A stretch of 11,296 bases of DNA. It comes from CAZAEB01 sp964484095 (GTDB taxonomy: Bacteria > Patescibacteriota > Microgenomatia > UBA12405 > BS750m-G30). Position 1 is the first letter of the stretch; every line of letters begins with the position of its first letter. The stretch covers positions 1 to 11,296 of the forward strand of contig CAZAEB010000016.1 in assembly GCA_964484095.1 (NCBI GenBank), read 5' to 3'. The notes beneath the pieces were generated by a model. That model searched no databases. It was not told where the DNA came from and saw nothing but the letters and a program-made list of their open reading frames with translations. A program made the translations under genes and the position numbers. This document shows positions 1 to 7,106 of this stretch, piece after piece.

Positions 1-1074
1 GAATTAGGCGAGATCCGGTAGCAATATTAAAAGTGGAAGACAAAGACGGCAAGGTTCTAGAGCAGCACAAGACTGTTAAAGGAAAGCAGGTTTTGAGTCC
101 AGAGGTGGCCTTTTTGATAAGCGATATTTTGTCTGATAACACAGCCAGACAGATTACTTTTGGTTTGGTAAGCGGGCTTAATGTTCCCGGATATAAAGTG
201 GCGGCAAAAACTGGAACCACCAATGATAAACGAGATAACTGGGCAATTGGCTGGACACCAAATGTTTTGGTCGGAGTTTGGGTAGGAAATAATAATAACT
301 CACCGATGAAAAAAGTTGCTTCGGGTATCTCTGGAGCCACGCCGATTTGGAGAAAAATTATTCTCGAAAGTCTAAAAACGAGGCCTAAAAAAGAGTTTAG
401 ACCAACAGATAAGATTGTTACCGCCGAGGTCGATGCTGTTTCCGGATATCGAGCTCATGATGGTTTTTCAGCCAAGACAGAGTATTTTAATAAAGGGACA
501 GAACCTTCCGGCAACGATCCTTTTCACCAAAAACTGAAGCTTTGCCGAGGACAAAACAAGTTGGCTACACCAGCTCAAATCGGCAGAGGCGACTACGAGG
601 AAAAAGAGTTTTTTACCTTTAAAGAGGAAGATCCTATTTCTCAGGATGGCAATAATCGTTGGCAAGAAGGAATTCTTTCCTGGATGTTTGCCCAGGAGGA
701 TCAGCGATATCATCCTCCAACCGAGTATTGCGAAGGAGGGCAGATTAGTATTTCTCTGGTCAGTCCAGAAAATGAAAGCACCACTGGAAACAGTTTCACT
801 ATAAAAGTTTCAGTTGACTCAATAAATTCGGTAAAAGAAGTGAGAGTATTTTTAGATGATGAAGAAAAAGCAATTTTTCACCAAAAACCTTATGAGAAAG
901 AGTTAACTTTGGAGGACGGAAAGTATACGATAAAGGTGGTTGCAGAGGATGATGAGGGAAACAGATCAGAAACAGAAGCAAAAATTGGAGTTAATATTGC
1001 TTGGGATTGGCAGCCCTCCCCTACTCCTGCTCCAACCGATATTCCTATCCCAACAGCAACCATAACGCCAACGC
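1..1074 (+). CDS. Penicillin-binding protein (class A-like), transpeptidase C-terminus with Ig-like domain; partial at both ends
   Basis: The frame is open from base 3 to the N gap, so both ends are missing and the GTG at base 33 is not the true start. The first ~120 residues match the C-terminal half of a PBP transpeptidase domain: a LSPEVAFLISDIL helix, then the KTGT active-site triad (bases 207-218), then DNWAIGWTP and VGVWVGN. The serine-bearing SxxK and SxN motifs would lie upstream of the window. A linker with two cysteines (LKLC, TEYC) follows, then an Ig-like beta domain at about bases 740-990 (starting ISLVSPEN, ending in a DGKYTIKVVAEDDEGN-type strand), then a Pro/Thr-rich tail. By family, this membrane-anchored enzyme cross-links peptidoglycan outside the cytoplasmic membrane; class A (with a glycosyltransferase domain) is likely but not visible. 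It converges on pheT across the gap. PBP1A- or PBP1C-like subtype cannot be decided. Confidence 0.9.
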
Positions 1075-1174
1075 NNNNNNNNNNNNNNNNNNNNNNNNNN
1101 NNNNNNNNNNNNNNNNNNNNNNNNNNNNNNNNNNNNNNNNNNNNNNNNNNNNNNNNNNNNNNNNNNNNNNNNNN
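1075..1174. other. Assembly gap of exactly 100 N
   Basis: A run of 100 undetermined bases, the usual placeholder for a scaffold join of unknown length. It follows Pro/Thr-rich repeat-like coding sequence of the PBP gene and stops 7 bases short of the pheT stop codon. The end of the PBP gene and any terminator between the two convergent genes are hidden here, and true distance across the gap is unknown. Confidence 0.98.
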
Positions 1175-1181
1175 CTATAAT

Positions 1182-3059
1182 TTAGCAAGACTGTTTTTTT
1201 AAATTAAAGGCCTCAAGATGGATTTTTTTCGCGGTTTTATCGTCGATATTAAAGTATGAGGCTTGAAAGGTGTATTTGTATTTATTAGATTTTTGGTCTA
1301 GATAAATATCAGTAATTGCAATTTGCCAAAGATGTTTGCTTAGTTTCTGTCGGTATCTTTTTAAAAGATCTTTTGGATTTTCTTCTTTATTTAGGACAAC
1401 ATTGGCGTCTAGTGTGATAATCTGCCTGGTCAGCTCCTTTATCGATTCGTGGCCTGATCTTTGGGGTGTTATTTCTTTTTTGATTTTTGCCTGTTTGAGA
1501 AATTTTTCCAGATGAATTTCAGCGCAGACACCAGAATTTGTCTGAAATGTCTCTTTCTTGTTTATCTGCACATTTAATTGTTTTTCTAGAGCGCCCAGAG
1601 CCAGTTTAAGAGCGTTTTTATCGTTGTCGTATACTCCAAGTGAATAATGTTCACAATACCGGTCATTTGCCTGGTAATAAACCTTACCGATTTCAAAAAA
1701 TTTTTGTTGAGGAAGTTTATATCTTTTATACTGTTTTTCCTGGTTAATAAGAGAGGAAATAATTGACATTCGAAGGACAGTATAATCGTTGTTAATGCTA
1801 TTTTCAGTATAAATCGGTTTTACTCCAGAAAGCTGCTTATTTTTTCTATTGTCTTTCTTTTTAATAAGCGGCCATGATTTAATTTCGTCATAACCAAGTC
1901 TAGTAAGAATATCTCTAACATTTTCAATCAAATAAACGATCTTGGGGGTAATGTCGGTCATTTTTTTGTAAGCAATTGGTTTGTTGCTGGGAATATTATG
2001 ATAGCCCCAGAATCTAACAACCTCCTCTATAAGGTCTTCTTCTATGCCAATGTCTTTTCTAAGTGTTGGCGGAACTATTCCGGTAGCTTTAAATTCACAA
2101 CCAAGGTTTTTAAAAACCTTTTTACCGAAGCCTTCAGTAATTTTAATTCCTGAATATAATGACGGTTTTTTAAAATCAAAAGGAATTACCTTACTCTCTG
2201 GTTTTTTTGGATAAAAATCATATATTCTACTGGTAATTTCACCACCGCAATTTTCAAGGATTAAACTAATAAGGTGCGAGAATGCTTGCGGAATTAGTTC
2301 GGTATCCAATTCTTTGTCCAGTCTAATGCTGGCCTCAGTGATTACTTTTAGTTTTCTTGAATCTTGTCTGACTTTTGACCGGTTGTAAATAGCCATTTCT
2401 ACCAAGGTTTCTTTGGTATCCAGCTCAATTCCGGAGTTTTTTCCGCCGACAATTCCTGCTAAGCTGGCAACTCCGTTCTCGCTGCTGACCTGAAAAGTAT
2501 CATCTTCAAGTTTAATCTTGGTGCCGTCAAGGGTGGTAAAGTACTTGTGCTTCCCCTTATTTAATTCCCAAGCTAGCTGTTTTCCAATTTTGGCGGTGTC
2601 AAAAGCATGGTTGGGTATTCCATACCAGATCATGATGTAGTTGGTTAAATCAACCACCGTGTTTATGGGGTTAATATCATGGAAGGATAGAAACTTTTTC
2701 AACCAGTCGGGACTAAGTTTGTTTTTTATCCCTGTTACTCTGACCGCCATAATTCTCTGGATTTCGCTTATTGCCGTTGCTTTTATTGGTAAATTATAAT
2801 TGATATTAGTTTTGGGAAGAATAGTTTTGTCAATTATTAAAGGAATGTCATAAAGGGTGGATAGTTCCTTAGCGATTCCATAGTATCCCAAGCAGTCTCC
2901 CCTATTTTGACGCACTTCTAGACTGATAACTTCTTCCCCTTCAGTTTTTTCAAATCCGTCGCAAAAATGGCCGATCATGGTCAAATCGTCAGCAACTTGC
3001 CTGGCAGATTTATCAAGGTTGGGAATAAGCTTTTTAAGCTCAGAGTATATTATTTTCAT
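1182..3059 (-). CDS. pheT: Phenylalanyl-tRNA synthetase beta subunit, short form lacking the EMAP-type tRNA-binding domain
   Basis: PheT pairs with PheS as an (alpha-beta)2 enzyme that charges tRNA-Phe in the cytoplasm; the beta chain binds tRNA and hydrolyses mischarged Tyr-tRNA. The 625 residues show an N-terminal B1 segment (1-35), then QNRGDCLG (51-58), NTVVDLTNY and HAFD (~133-154) of the B3/B4 editing region, a B5 segment with the conserved PTLRKDIGIEEDLIEEV, a catalytic-like core with FFEIGKVYY, and a C-terminal FDX-ACB-like domain (about 535-620). In ordinary bacterial PheT (~790-800 residues) an EMAP/OB-fold domain of about 110 residues separates B1 from the NRxDC motif; here only about 15 residues do. 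The core is also somewhat short. The start ATG overlaps the pheS TGA by 4 nt (ATGA), indicating translational coupling. The stop TAA lies 7 nt from the gap, so nothing downstream can be judged. Confidence 0.96.
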   Translation of the reverse strand: MKIIYSELKKLIPNLDKSARQVADDLTMIGHFCDGFEKTEGEEVISLEVRQNRGDCLGYYGIAKELSTLYDIPLIIDKTILPKTNINYNLPIKATAISEIQRIMAVRVTGIKNKLSPDWLKKFLSFHDINPINTVVDLTNYIMIWYGIPNHAFDTAKIGKQLAWELNKGKHKYFTTLDGTKIKLEDDTFQVSSENGVASLAGIVGGKNSGIELDTKETLVEMAIYNRSKVRQDSRKLKVITEASIRLDKELDTELIPQAFSHLISLILENCGGEITSRIYDFYPKKPESKVIPFDFKKPSLYSGIKITEGFGKKVFKNLGCEFKATGIVPPTLRKDIGIEEDLIEEVVRFWGYHNIPSNKPIAYKKMTDITPKIVYLIENVRDILTRLGYDEIKSWPLIKKKDNRKNKQLSGVKPIYTENSINNDYTVLRMSIISSLINQEKQYKRYKLPQQKFFEIGKVYYQANDRYCEHYSLGVYDNDKNALKLALGALEKQLNVQINKKETFQTNSGVCAEIHLEKFLKQAKIKKEITPQRSGHESIKELTRQIITLDANVVLNKEENPKDLLKRYRQKLSKHLWQIAITDIYLDQKSNKYKYTFQASYFNIDDKTAKKIHLEAFNLKKQSC

Positions 3060-4075
3060 TTTATGTTTGGTAGATAGGCAAGATTACCTCCGAGCAATGT
3101 TCTAATGTCTTTAATGTTGTAGCGAGCCATTACCCAGCGATCTAGACCCAGTCCAAAAGCAAAACCTCGCCATTTTTTAGGATCTATTCCGGTGTTTTTT
3201 AGCGCTTGAGGATGAATAATTCCCGCCCCGCCCATTTCGATCCAGCCAGCACCTTTGCATAAAGGACACCCCTTTGTGTGACAGCTAAAACATTCAATAT
3301 CTATTCCAACTCCCGGCTCGACCTCAGGATAATATTTGCATCGGTAACGGTGGCCAATGTCATTTCCGTACAGGTGATTAAAAAGAACATCTAAAACTCC
3401 GAATAAATCTTTTAGGGTTATATCCTTATCAACAGCAACCCCCTGGTATTGATGGAAGACAAAATGGTTGGTTTTGTTTACCTTTTCGTTACGATAAACT
3501 TTTCCCGGGAAAGCGATTCTAAAGGGCGGTTTTTCGTCCTCAAGAGCATGCGTTTCAACAGATGAAGTTTGGCTTCGAAGAAGAATATCCGGCTCTTTAA
3601 TAAAAATTGTGTCTTGAAGATCTCTTGCAGGATGATCTTTTGGTAAATTTAATTTCTCAAAGACATACTCATCGGTGTCAATTTCTGGACCGTCATAAAT
3701 CGAGAAACCCATTTTTCGAAATAGGCCATTGATTTCGTTTTCAGTCAAGGTAATTGGGTGAAGATGGCCAAACTTCTTTAGTCGATAAACGTTATTTTTA
3801 TTAACATTTTTATTTGATACTGCTGTTTTATTTTTATCTGTTATATCTGCCTGATTATTAATAAGCTTTTCCAGCTCTTTTTTAATAGCATTCAGCTCTT
3901 GACCGAACTGTTTTTTTTGATCAGGAGATACACTGTTTATTTGCGAGAATAATTTTTTAATCAGTCCTTTTCTGCCCAAAAGCTCTACTCGAATTTTTTC
4001 TAGCTCCTTCGGGCTACTGCAGTCCAATATCAGCGGCTGATACTTTTCTAGAATTTCTTTTAGTTTGGCAATCAT
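3056..4075 (-). CDS. pheS: Phenylalanyl-tRNA synthetase alpha subunit
   Basis: This is the catalytic class II subunit that activates phenylalanine and transfers it to tRNA-Phe, working with PheT encoded directly after it. The 339 residues are close to the usual bacterial length (~330-350). Residues 1-80 are a charged coiled coil of the tRNA-binding type. Motif 1 region is DHPARDLQDT (148-157), followed by LLRSQTSSVE (166-174). Motif 2 is GKVYRNEKVNKTNHFVFHQ (191-209). Motif 3 is GFAFGLGLDR (304-313). Between motifs 2 and 3 lies C262-x2-C265-x4-C270-x2-C273, a zinc-knuckle-like insert just before the conserved GAGIIHP. I recall such an insert in PheS of several bacterial groups, but E. coli and Thermus forms lack the cysteines. 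Translation likely starts at the ATG at 4075, which has a good Shine-Dalgarno sequence; the TGA stop overlaps the pheT start. Confidence 0.97.
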   Translation of the reverse strand: MIAKLKEILEKYQPLILDCSSPKELEKIRVELLGRKGLIKKLFSQINSVSPDQKKQFGQELNAIKKELEKLINNQADITDKNKTAVSNKNVNKNNVYRLKKFGHLHPITLTENEINGLFRKMGFSIYDGPEIDTDEYVFEKLNLPKDHPARDLQDTIFIKEPDILLRSQTSSVETHALEDEKPPFRIAFPGKVYRNEKVNKTNHFVFHQYQGVAVDKDITLKDLFGVLDVLFNHLYGNDIGHRYRCKYYPEVEPGVGIDIECFSCHTKGCPLCKGAGWIEMGGAGIIHPQALKNTGIDPKKWRGFAFGLGLDRWVMARYNIKDIRTLLGGNLAYLPNIK

Positions 4076-4086
4076 TTTCTATTTCG

Positions 4087-4092
4087 CCTCCC
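4087..4092 (-). promoter_or_regulatory. Strong Shine-Dalgarno sequence of pheS
   Basis: On the minus strand GGGAGG lies 11 nt before the pheS ATG and begins 1 nt after the rplT TAA stop. It is the clearest ribosome binding site in the minus-strand block and stands out because rpmI, rplT, thrS and tig have none that is convincing. It fixes the pheS start and suggests pheST can be initiated independently of rplT. Confidence 0.75.
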
Positions 4093-4093
4093 T

Positions 4094-4438
4094 TTATTTA
4101 CTTATGCTTTTTGCAATTTGGTCAAATACCTTTGGTTCATTTGTAGCCAAATGAGCAAGGATTTTTTTATCTAGATCGATCTTTGATTTGGAAAGCAAGT
4201 TTACAAACTTACTATATGATAGGCCATTTTTTCTTGCTCCGGCGTTAATTCTGACAATCCAAAGCTTTTTAAAATCCCTTTTTCTCTTTTTTCTTCCCGC
4301 AAAGGCATAATCGCCAGCATGAAGAACGGCTTCGTTGGCAACTTTAAAAAGACGACTGCGGGTCATTCTAAAACCCTTAGCTAACTTTAAAACTTTTTTA
4401 TGGTGTCTCTTGCGGGCAAAACCCGTTTTTACTCTCAT
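4094..4438 (-). CDS. rplT: Large-subunit ribosomal protein L20 (bL20)
   Basis: L20 binds 23S rRNA early in 50S assembly. The 114 residues have the family's full length and its hallmarks: N-terminal basic RVKTGFARKRHHKKVLKLAKGF, carrying Arg/Lys/His for rRNA contact, then RSRLFKVANEAVLHAGDYAF, the basic KKRKRDFKKLWIVRINA segment, and NGLSYSKF. The ATG at 4438 is 1 nt after the rpmI TAA and has only a weak AGG 14 nt upstream, so translation is probably coupled to rpmI. In E. coli and Bacillus, L20 represses its own operon by binding leader RNA. Whether that happens here cannot be seen, because no L20-binding pseudoknot can be confirmed by eye. Confidence 0.97.
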   Translation of the reverse strand: MRVKTGFARKRHHKKVLKLAKGFRMTRSRLFKVANEAVLHAGDYAFAGRKKRKRDFKKLWIVRINAGARKNGLSYSKFVNLLSKSKIDLDKKILAHLATNEPKVFDQIAKSISK

Positions 4439-4439
4439 T

Positions 4440-4649
4440 TTATTTGTAGCCTAGCAGTTTTTTAACTCTTCTAGCCATTCTCCCACTAACTGTTTTAGCT
4501 CTTTTTAGTCGCCTTAATTGCTTTTTTGTTTTTTTTCTTCTTAGATGTCTGGTTGAAGCAGAAAGACGCAGAACTTTGCCGGTTTTTGTTACTTTAAACC
4601 GGTTTCTTACTGATTTTTTTATCTTCTTTTTTACTTTTTTGGTTTTCAT
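4440..4649 (-). CDS. rpmI: Large-subunit ribosomal protein L35 (bL35)
   Basis: A 69-residue, very basic protein with the L35 pattern: N-terminal MKTKKVKKKIKKSV, then RFKVTKTGKV, STRHLRRKKTKKQLRRLK, and a C-terminal RMARRVKKLLGYK. L35 sits in the 50S subunit and its gene normally accompanies rplT and infC, as here. I chose the ATG at 4649 because it gives the typical N-terminus and length; an in-frame TTG at 4682 would add 11 residues foreign to the family. The ATG lies inside the end of infC in another frame (56-nt overlap) and has no Shine-Dalgarno sequence, only an A-rich stretch, so initiation probably depends on ribosomes translating infC. Confidence 0.93.
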   Translation of the reverse strand: MKTKKVKKKIKKSVRNRFKVTKTGKVLRLSASTRHLRRKKTKKQLRRLKRAKTVSGRMARRVKKLLGYK

Positions 4650-5184
4650 TTTTTGTTGTTTTGACCGGCTTAAAAAAAACAATCAATCTTTTTCCAGCTA
4701 ATTTGGGTTCGCTTTCCTGTTGCCCAAACTCTTTTATCTGATCGGCAATTCTGCCGATGGCTTGGTGACCAAAGTCTTTATTAACGATTTGGCGACCTAA
4801 AAATTTAATAACTACCTTTAATCGATTATTCTCTGTCAAAAATTTTTTCGCTCTATTTATTCTTACTTCCAAATCAGCTTCACCGATAAAAGGAGTGCAT
4901 CTTATTTCTTTTATGCCTCCCTTTTGCGCCTGAGCTTCTTTTTTTCTTTTCTTCTTTTGCTGATACTTAAATTTGTCAAAATTAATAAGTTTAGCTACTG
5001 GTGGTTTTGCGCTTGAAGCAATTTCTACCAGGTCAAGACCTTGCTCTTGAGCTTTTGCTCTCGCTTCGGCAATCGGGAAAATCCCGATCTGTTTTGAATC
5101 CTCATCCAAAAGTCTTACGCTTTCGGCTCTGATCTGCCAATTTGTTTTGTAAAAAATCTGATTTGTTTTTCTTTTTTTTCTCAC
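4594..5184 (-). CDS. infC: Translation initiation factor IF-3
   Basis: IF-3 binds the 30S subunit, prevents premature 50S joining and checks the start codon. The 196 residues show the N-terminal domain (NWQIRAESVRLLDED, then GLDLVEIASSAKPPVAKL and FDKFKYQQKKK at 70-79), a lysine-rich linker, and the C-terminal domain (IKEIRCTPFIGEADLEVRI; KVVIKFLGRQ; GHQAIGRI; GKRLIVFFKP). Residues from about 173 onward form an unusual Lys-rich tail of ~24 residues encoded over the start of rpmI. The start is GTG at 5184, without a clear Shine-Dalgarno sequence. The frame stays open upstream, including an ATT at 5205, but the N-terminal homology is already complete from GTG. The 85-nt spacer to thrS shows no convincing promoter, so co-transcription with thrS is likely. 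Confidence 0.95.
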   Translation of the reverse strand: MRKKRKTNQIFYKTNWQIRAESVRLLDEDSKQIGIFPIAEARAKAQEQGLDLVEIASSAKPPVAKLINFDKFKYQQKKKRKKEAQAQKGGIKEIRCTPFIGEADLEVRINRAKKFLTENNRLKVVIKFLGRQIVNKDFGHQAIGRIADQIKEFGQQESEPKLAGKRLIVFFKPVKTTKNENQKSKKEDKKISKKPV

Positions 5185-5269
5185 TCTTTTTGGGAAACTT
5201 GAAATCTCAAAACTTTGGGTTTTAAGATGTCACTTTCAGCGATGAGTTTAACATAATTTATTCTCAAGT

Positions 5270-7054
5270 TCAATTTGTTTTCTTGGCAGTAATTAAATCA
5301 AGAGATTTCTTTTCAATGATTCTTTTAATTTTGCTAACAAACCATTCAATATCAACACTTTTAAATTCTGTGCCTCCTCTTTGCCTTACGGTTATTTTTT
5401 TTGCTTCCATTTCCTTGTCTCCGACAATGATTGTAAAAGGAATTTTTTCTGTTTCTGCCTGTCTTATTCGATTAGAAAGTGTTTGATTGGAACCGTTAAC
5501 ATTTGTCCGAATTTCCTCAATCTCAAGTTTTTCTTTAAGATCATTTGCATAGGAAGATTGTTTTTCCGTTATTGGCAAAATCTCTACTTGAATAGGAGAA
5601 AGCCAGACAGGAAAGGCTCCCGCGTATTGTTCAATAAGAACGCCGATAAATCTTTCCATAGATCCAAGCAAAGTTCGGTGAATCATTATTGGAGTTTGCT
5701 CTTGTCCTTTTGAATCAACATAACTCATTTCAAATCTGTTTGGAAGATTGAAATCAAACTGGATGGTGGTCCCTTGCCAAAGTCTTCCCAAGGCATCCTC
5801 GGCTTTTAAGTCTATTGATGGGCCATAAAACTTTGCTCCTCCCTGGTCTTGTGTAAAATTAATCTTTCTTTTTTTCAAGATATCTCTCATTGTATTTTCA
5901 GCAAATTGCCAATCTTTCTGGTCGCCGGCATATTTATTAGGATTTTTAGGATCTCTCAGTGAGACCTCGTAGTGGAGGTTTTCAAAGCCAAAAACCTGAT
6001 TCATTTCCAAACCAAAATCGAGAGCTTCTTTTATTTGCTTGACAACCTGATCTTTTGTACAGATGATGTGGGCGTCGTCTTGGGTGAATCCGCGAGGTCT
6101 TAATATTCCGTGCCTTACCCCTTCCAGTTCATATCGATAAACTGTTCCAAGCTCGCAAAGCTTAATCGGTAGGTCTTTATAGCTTCTTGGTTTTGATTTA
6201 TAAATTAGGATATGGCTGTTGCAGTTCATTGGCTTTAAAAAGTAGACATCTCCCCTTTTATCTTTGAGGGGTGGATACATTAATTCCTTATAAAAGCCGG
6301 TATGGCCGGATCTGTCCCAAAGAGTCTTTTTGCCAATATGAGGAGTATAAACGTATTGATAACCTTTTTTGCGGTGTTCTTTTCGCCACCAAAGCTCAAT
6401 TTCTTCTCTGATTATGGAAAGTTTCGGATGCCAAAGAATAAGCCCAGCGCCAAGCTCCTGGTTTTGACTAAACAAATCAAGCTCTTTACCAATTCGTCGA
6501 TGATCTCTCTTTTTTGCTTCTTCTATCAGGAAAAGATAATCGTCTAGTTCTTTTTGAGTAGTGAAACAGGTGCCGTAAATTCTGGCTAACATCCTGTTTT
6601 TTTCATCTCCATGCCAGTAAGCGCCAGCAATTGACAGAAGCTTAAAGGGTCCAATTTCTCCTGTTGATTTTAAATGTGGCCCGGCGCAAAGATCGACAAA
6701 CTCACTGCCAGTTTTATAAACAACTGCTTTTTCTTGCTTTTTTTCAATTTCTTCTAACCATTCAAGCTTGTAAGGATTACCAGCAAATCTTTTTTTAGCC
6801 TCTTTTACAGAAACTTCTTTTTGTGTAATTGGTAAATCTTTTTTGATGATTTTTTTCATTTCCTTTTCAATTTTGGGAAAATCATCTTTAGAGATCTTCA
6901 AATCTTGTTTAATTTCAAAATCGAAATAAAAGCCATCATCAGTTGCTGGTCCCATTGCCATAACAATTTTTCTTGGCCATAAGCTTATCATTGCTTGAGT
7001 GAGAACATGCTCACAGGAGTGCCTCATCGTTTTTAGATTATTTTTATTATTCAT
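5270..7054 (-). CDS. thrS: Threonyl-tRNA synthetase lacking the N-terminal TGS domain
   Basis: ThrRS charges tRNA-Thr in the cytoplasm and clears Ser-tRNA-Thr in its editing domain. The 594 residues begin almost directly at the editing domain: H12-x3-H16 (RHSCEH) and C123/H127 (DLCAGPH) match the four editing-site residues of the E. coli enzyme. The catalytic core has the zinc ligands C278 (MNCNSH), H329 (QDDAH) and H459 (MIHR), motif 2 around YRYELEGVRHG, and motif 3 GSMERFIGVLIEQ. An anticodon-binding domain fills about 485-580. E. coli ThrRS has 642 residues and a TGS domain of ~60 residues before the editing domain; that is absent here, and only 51 nt separate the ATG from the upstream gene's TGA/TAG-type stop. 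The ATG at 7054 has no Shine-Dalgarno sequence. It heads the infC-rpmI-rplT-pheS-pheT cluster; the stop is TGA. Confidence 0.97.
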   Translation of the reverse strand: MNNKNNLKTMRHSCEHVLTQAMISLWPRKIVMAMGPATDDGFYFDFEIKQDLKISKDDFPKIEKEMKKIIKKDLPITQKEVSVKEAKKRFAGNPYKLEWLEEIEKKQEKAVVYKTGSEFVDLCAGPHLKSTGEIGPFKLLSIAGAYWHGDEKNRMLARIYGTCFTTQKELDDYLFLIEEAKKRDHRRIGKELDLFSQNQELGAGLILWHPKLSIIREEIELWWRKEHRKKGYQYVYTPHIGKKTLWDRSGHTGFYKELMYPPLKDKRGDVYFLKPMNCNSHILIYKSKPRSYKDLPIKLCELGTVYRYELEGVRHGILRPRGFTQDDAHIICTKDQVVKQIKEALDFGLEMNQVFGFENLHYEVSLRDPKNPNKYAGDQKDWQFAENTMRDILKKRKINFTQDQGGAKFYGPSIDLKAEDALGRLWQGTTIQFDFNLPNRFEMSYVDSKGQEQTPIMIHRTLLGSMERFIGVLIEQYAGAFPVWLSPIQVEILPITEKQSSYANDLKEKLEIEEIRTNVNGSNQTLSNRIRQAETEKIPFTIIVGDKEMEAKKITVRQRGGTEFKSVDIEWFVSKIKRIIEKKSLDLITAKKTN

Positions 7055-7064
7055 TCTTGATTTA

Positions 7065-7093
7065 ATTAAACAAAAAAAACCAGCCTTTGTAAA
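7065..7093 (-). promoter_or_regulatory. Candidate thrS promoter, near-leaderless
   Basis: On the minus strand TTTACA (7093-7088) and TTTAAT (7070-7065) are spaced by exactly 17 nt, each one mismatch from the sigma-70 consensus. The predicted transcription start, 7 nt past the -10 box, is A7058, only 4 nt before the thrS ATG. That fits the absence of a Shine-Dalgarno sequence. The spacer contains the T-run of the terminator hairpin described separately. AT-rich DNA gives chance matches, so this is a candidate only. Confidence 0.4.
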
Positions 7094-7101
7094 GATGGTT
7101 T
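7072..7101 (-). terminator. Candidate intrinsic terminator after the coiled-coil gene, in front of thrS
   Basis: Reading the minus strand, AAACCA (7101-7096) and TGGTTT (7082-7077) form a 6-bp stem, with an inner CTTT/AAAG pairing possible, and the 3' arm runs into eight T residues (7079-7072). It begins 5 nt after the stop of the gene at 7107-7637 and ends 17 nt before the thrS ATG. The stem is AT-rich and so only moderately stable; it could end the upstream transcript or attenuate entry into thrS. Confidence 0.5.
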
Positions 7102-7106
7102 AGGCG

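Noticed and set aside
468..981. Minus-strand frames opposite the PBP gene
   Set aside because: They are complements of a well-supported coding region, with no family resemblance of their own.
1075..1202. PBP reading frame apparently continuing through the N run to base 1202
   Set aside because: The N run hides any stop, its length is a placeholder, and 1182-1202 is the antisense of the pheT C-terminus.
4650..4682. Upstream TTG start for L35 adding 11 residues
   Set aside because: The added residues (MFFLSRSKQQK) do not resemble L35, which begins at MKTKK; the region is better explained as infC coding sequence in another frame.
5185..5269. Separate infC promoter or L20-binding leader in the thrS-infC spacer
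   Set aside because: TTGAAC and TTGAGA have no properly spaced -10 partner, and no leader structure of the known L20 type can be confirmed by eye in 85 nt.
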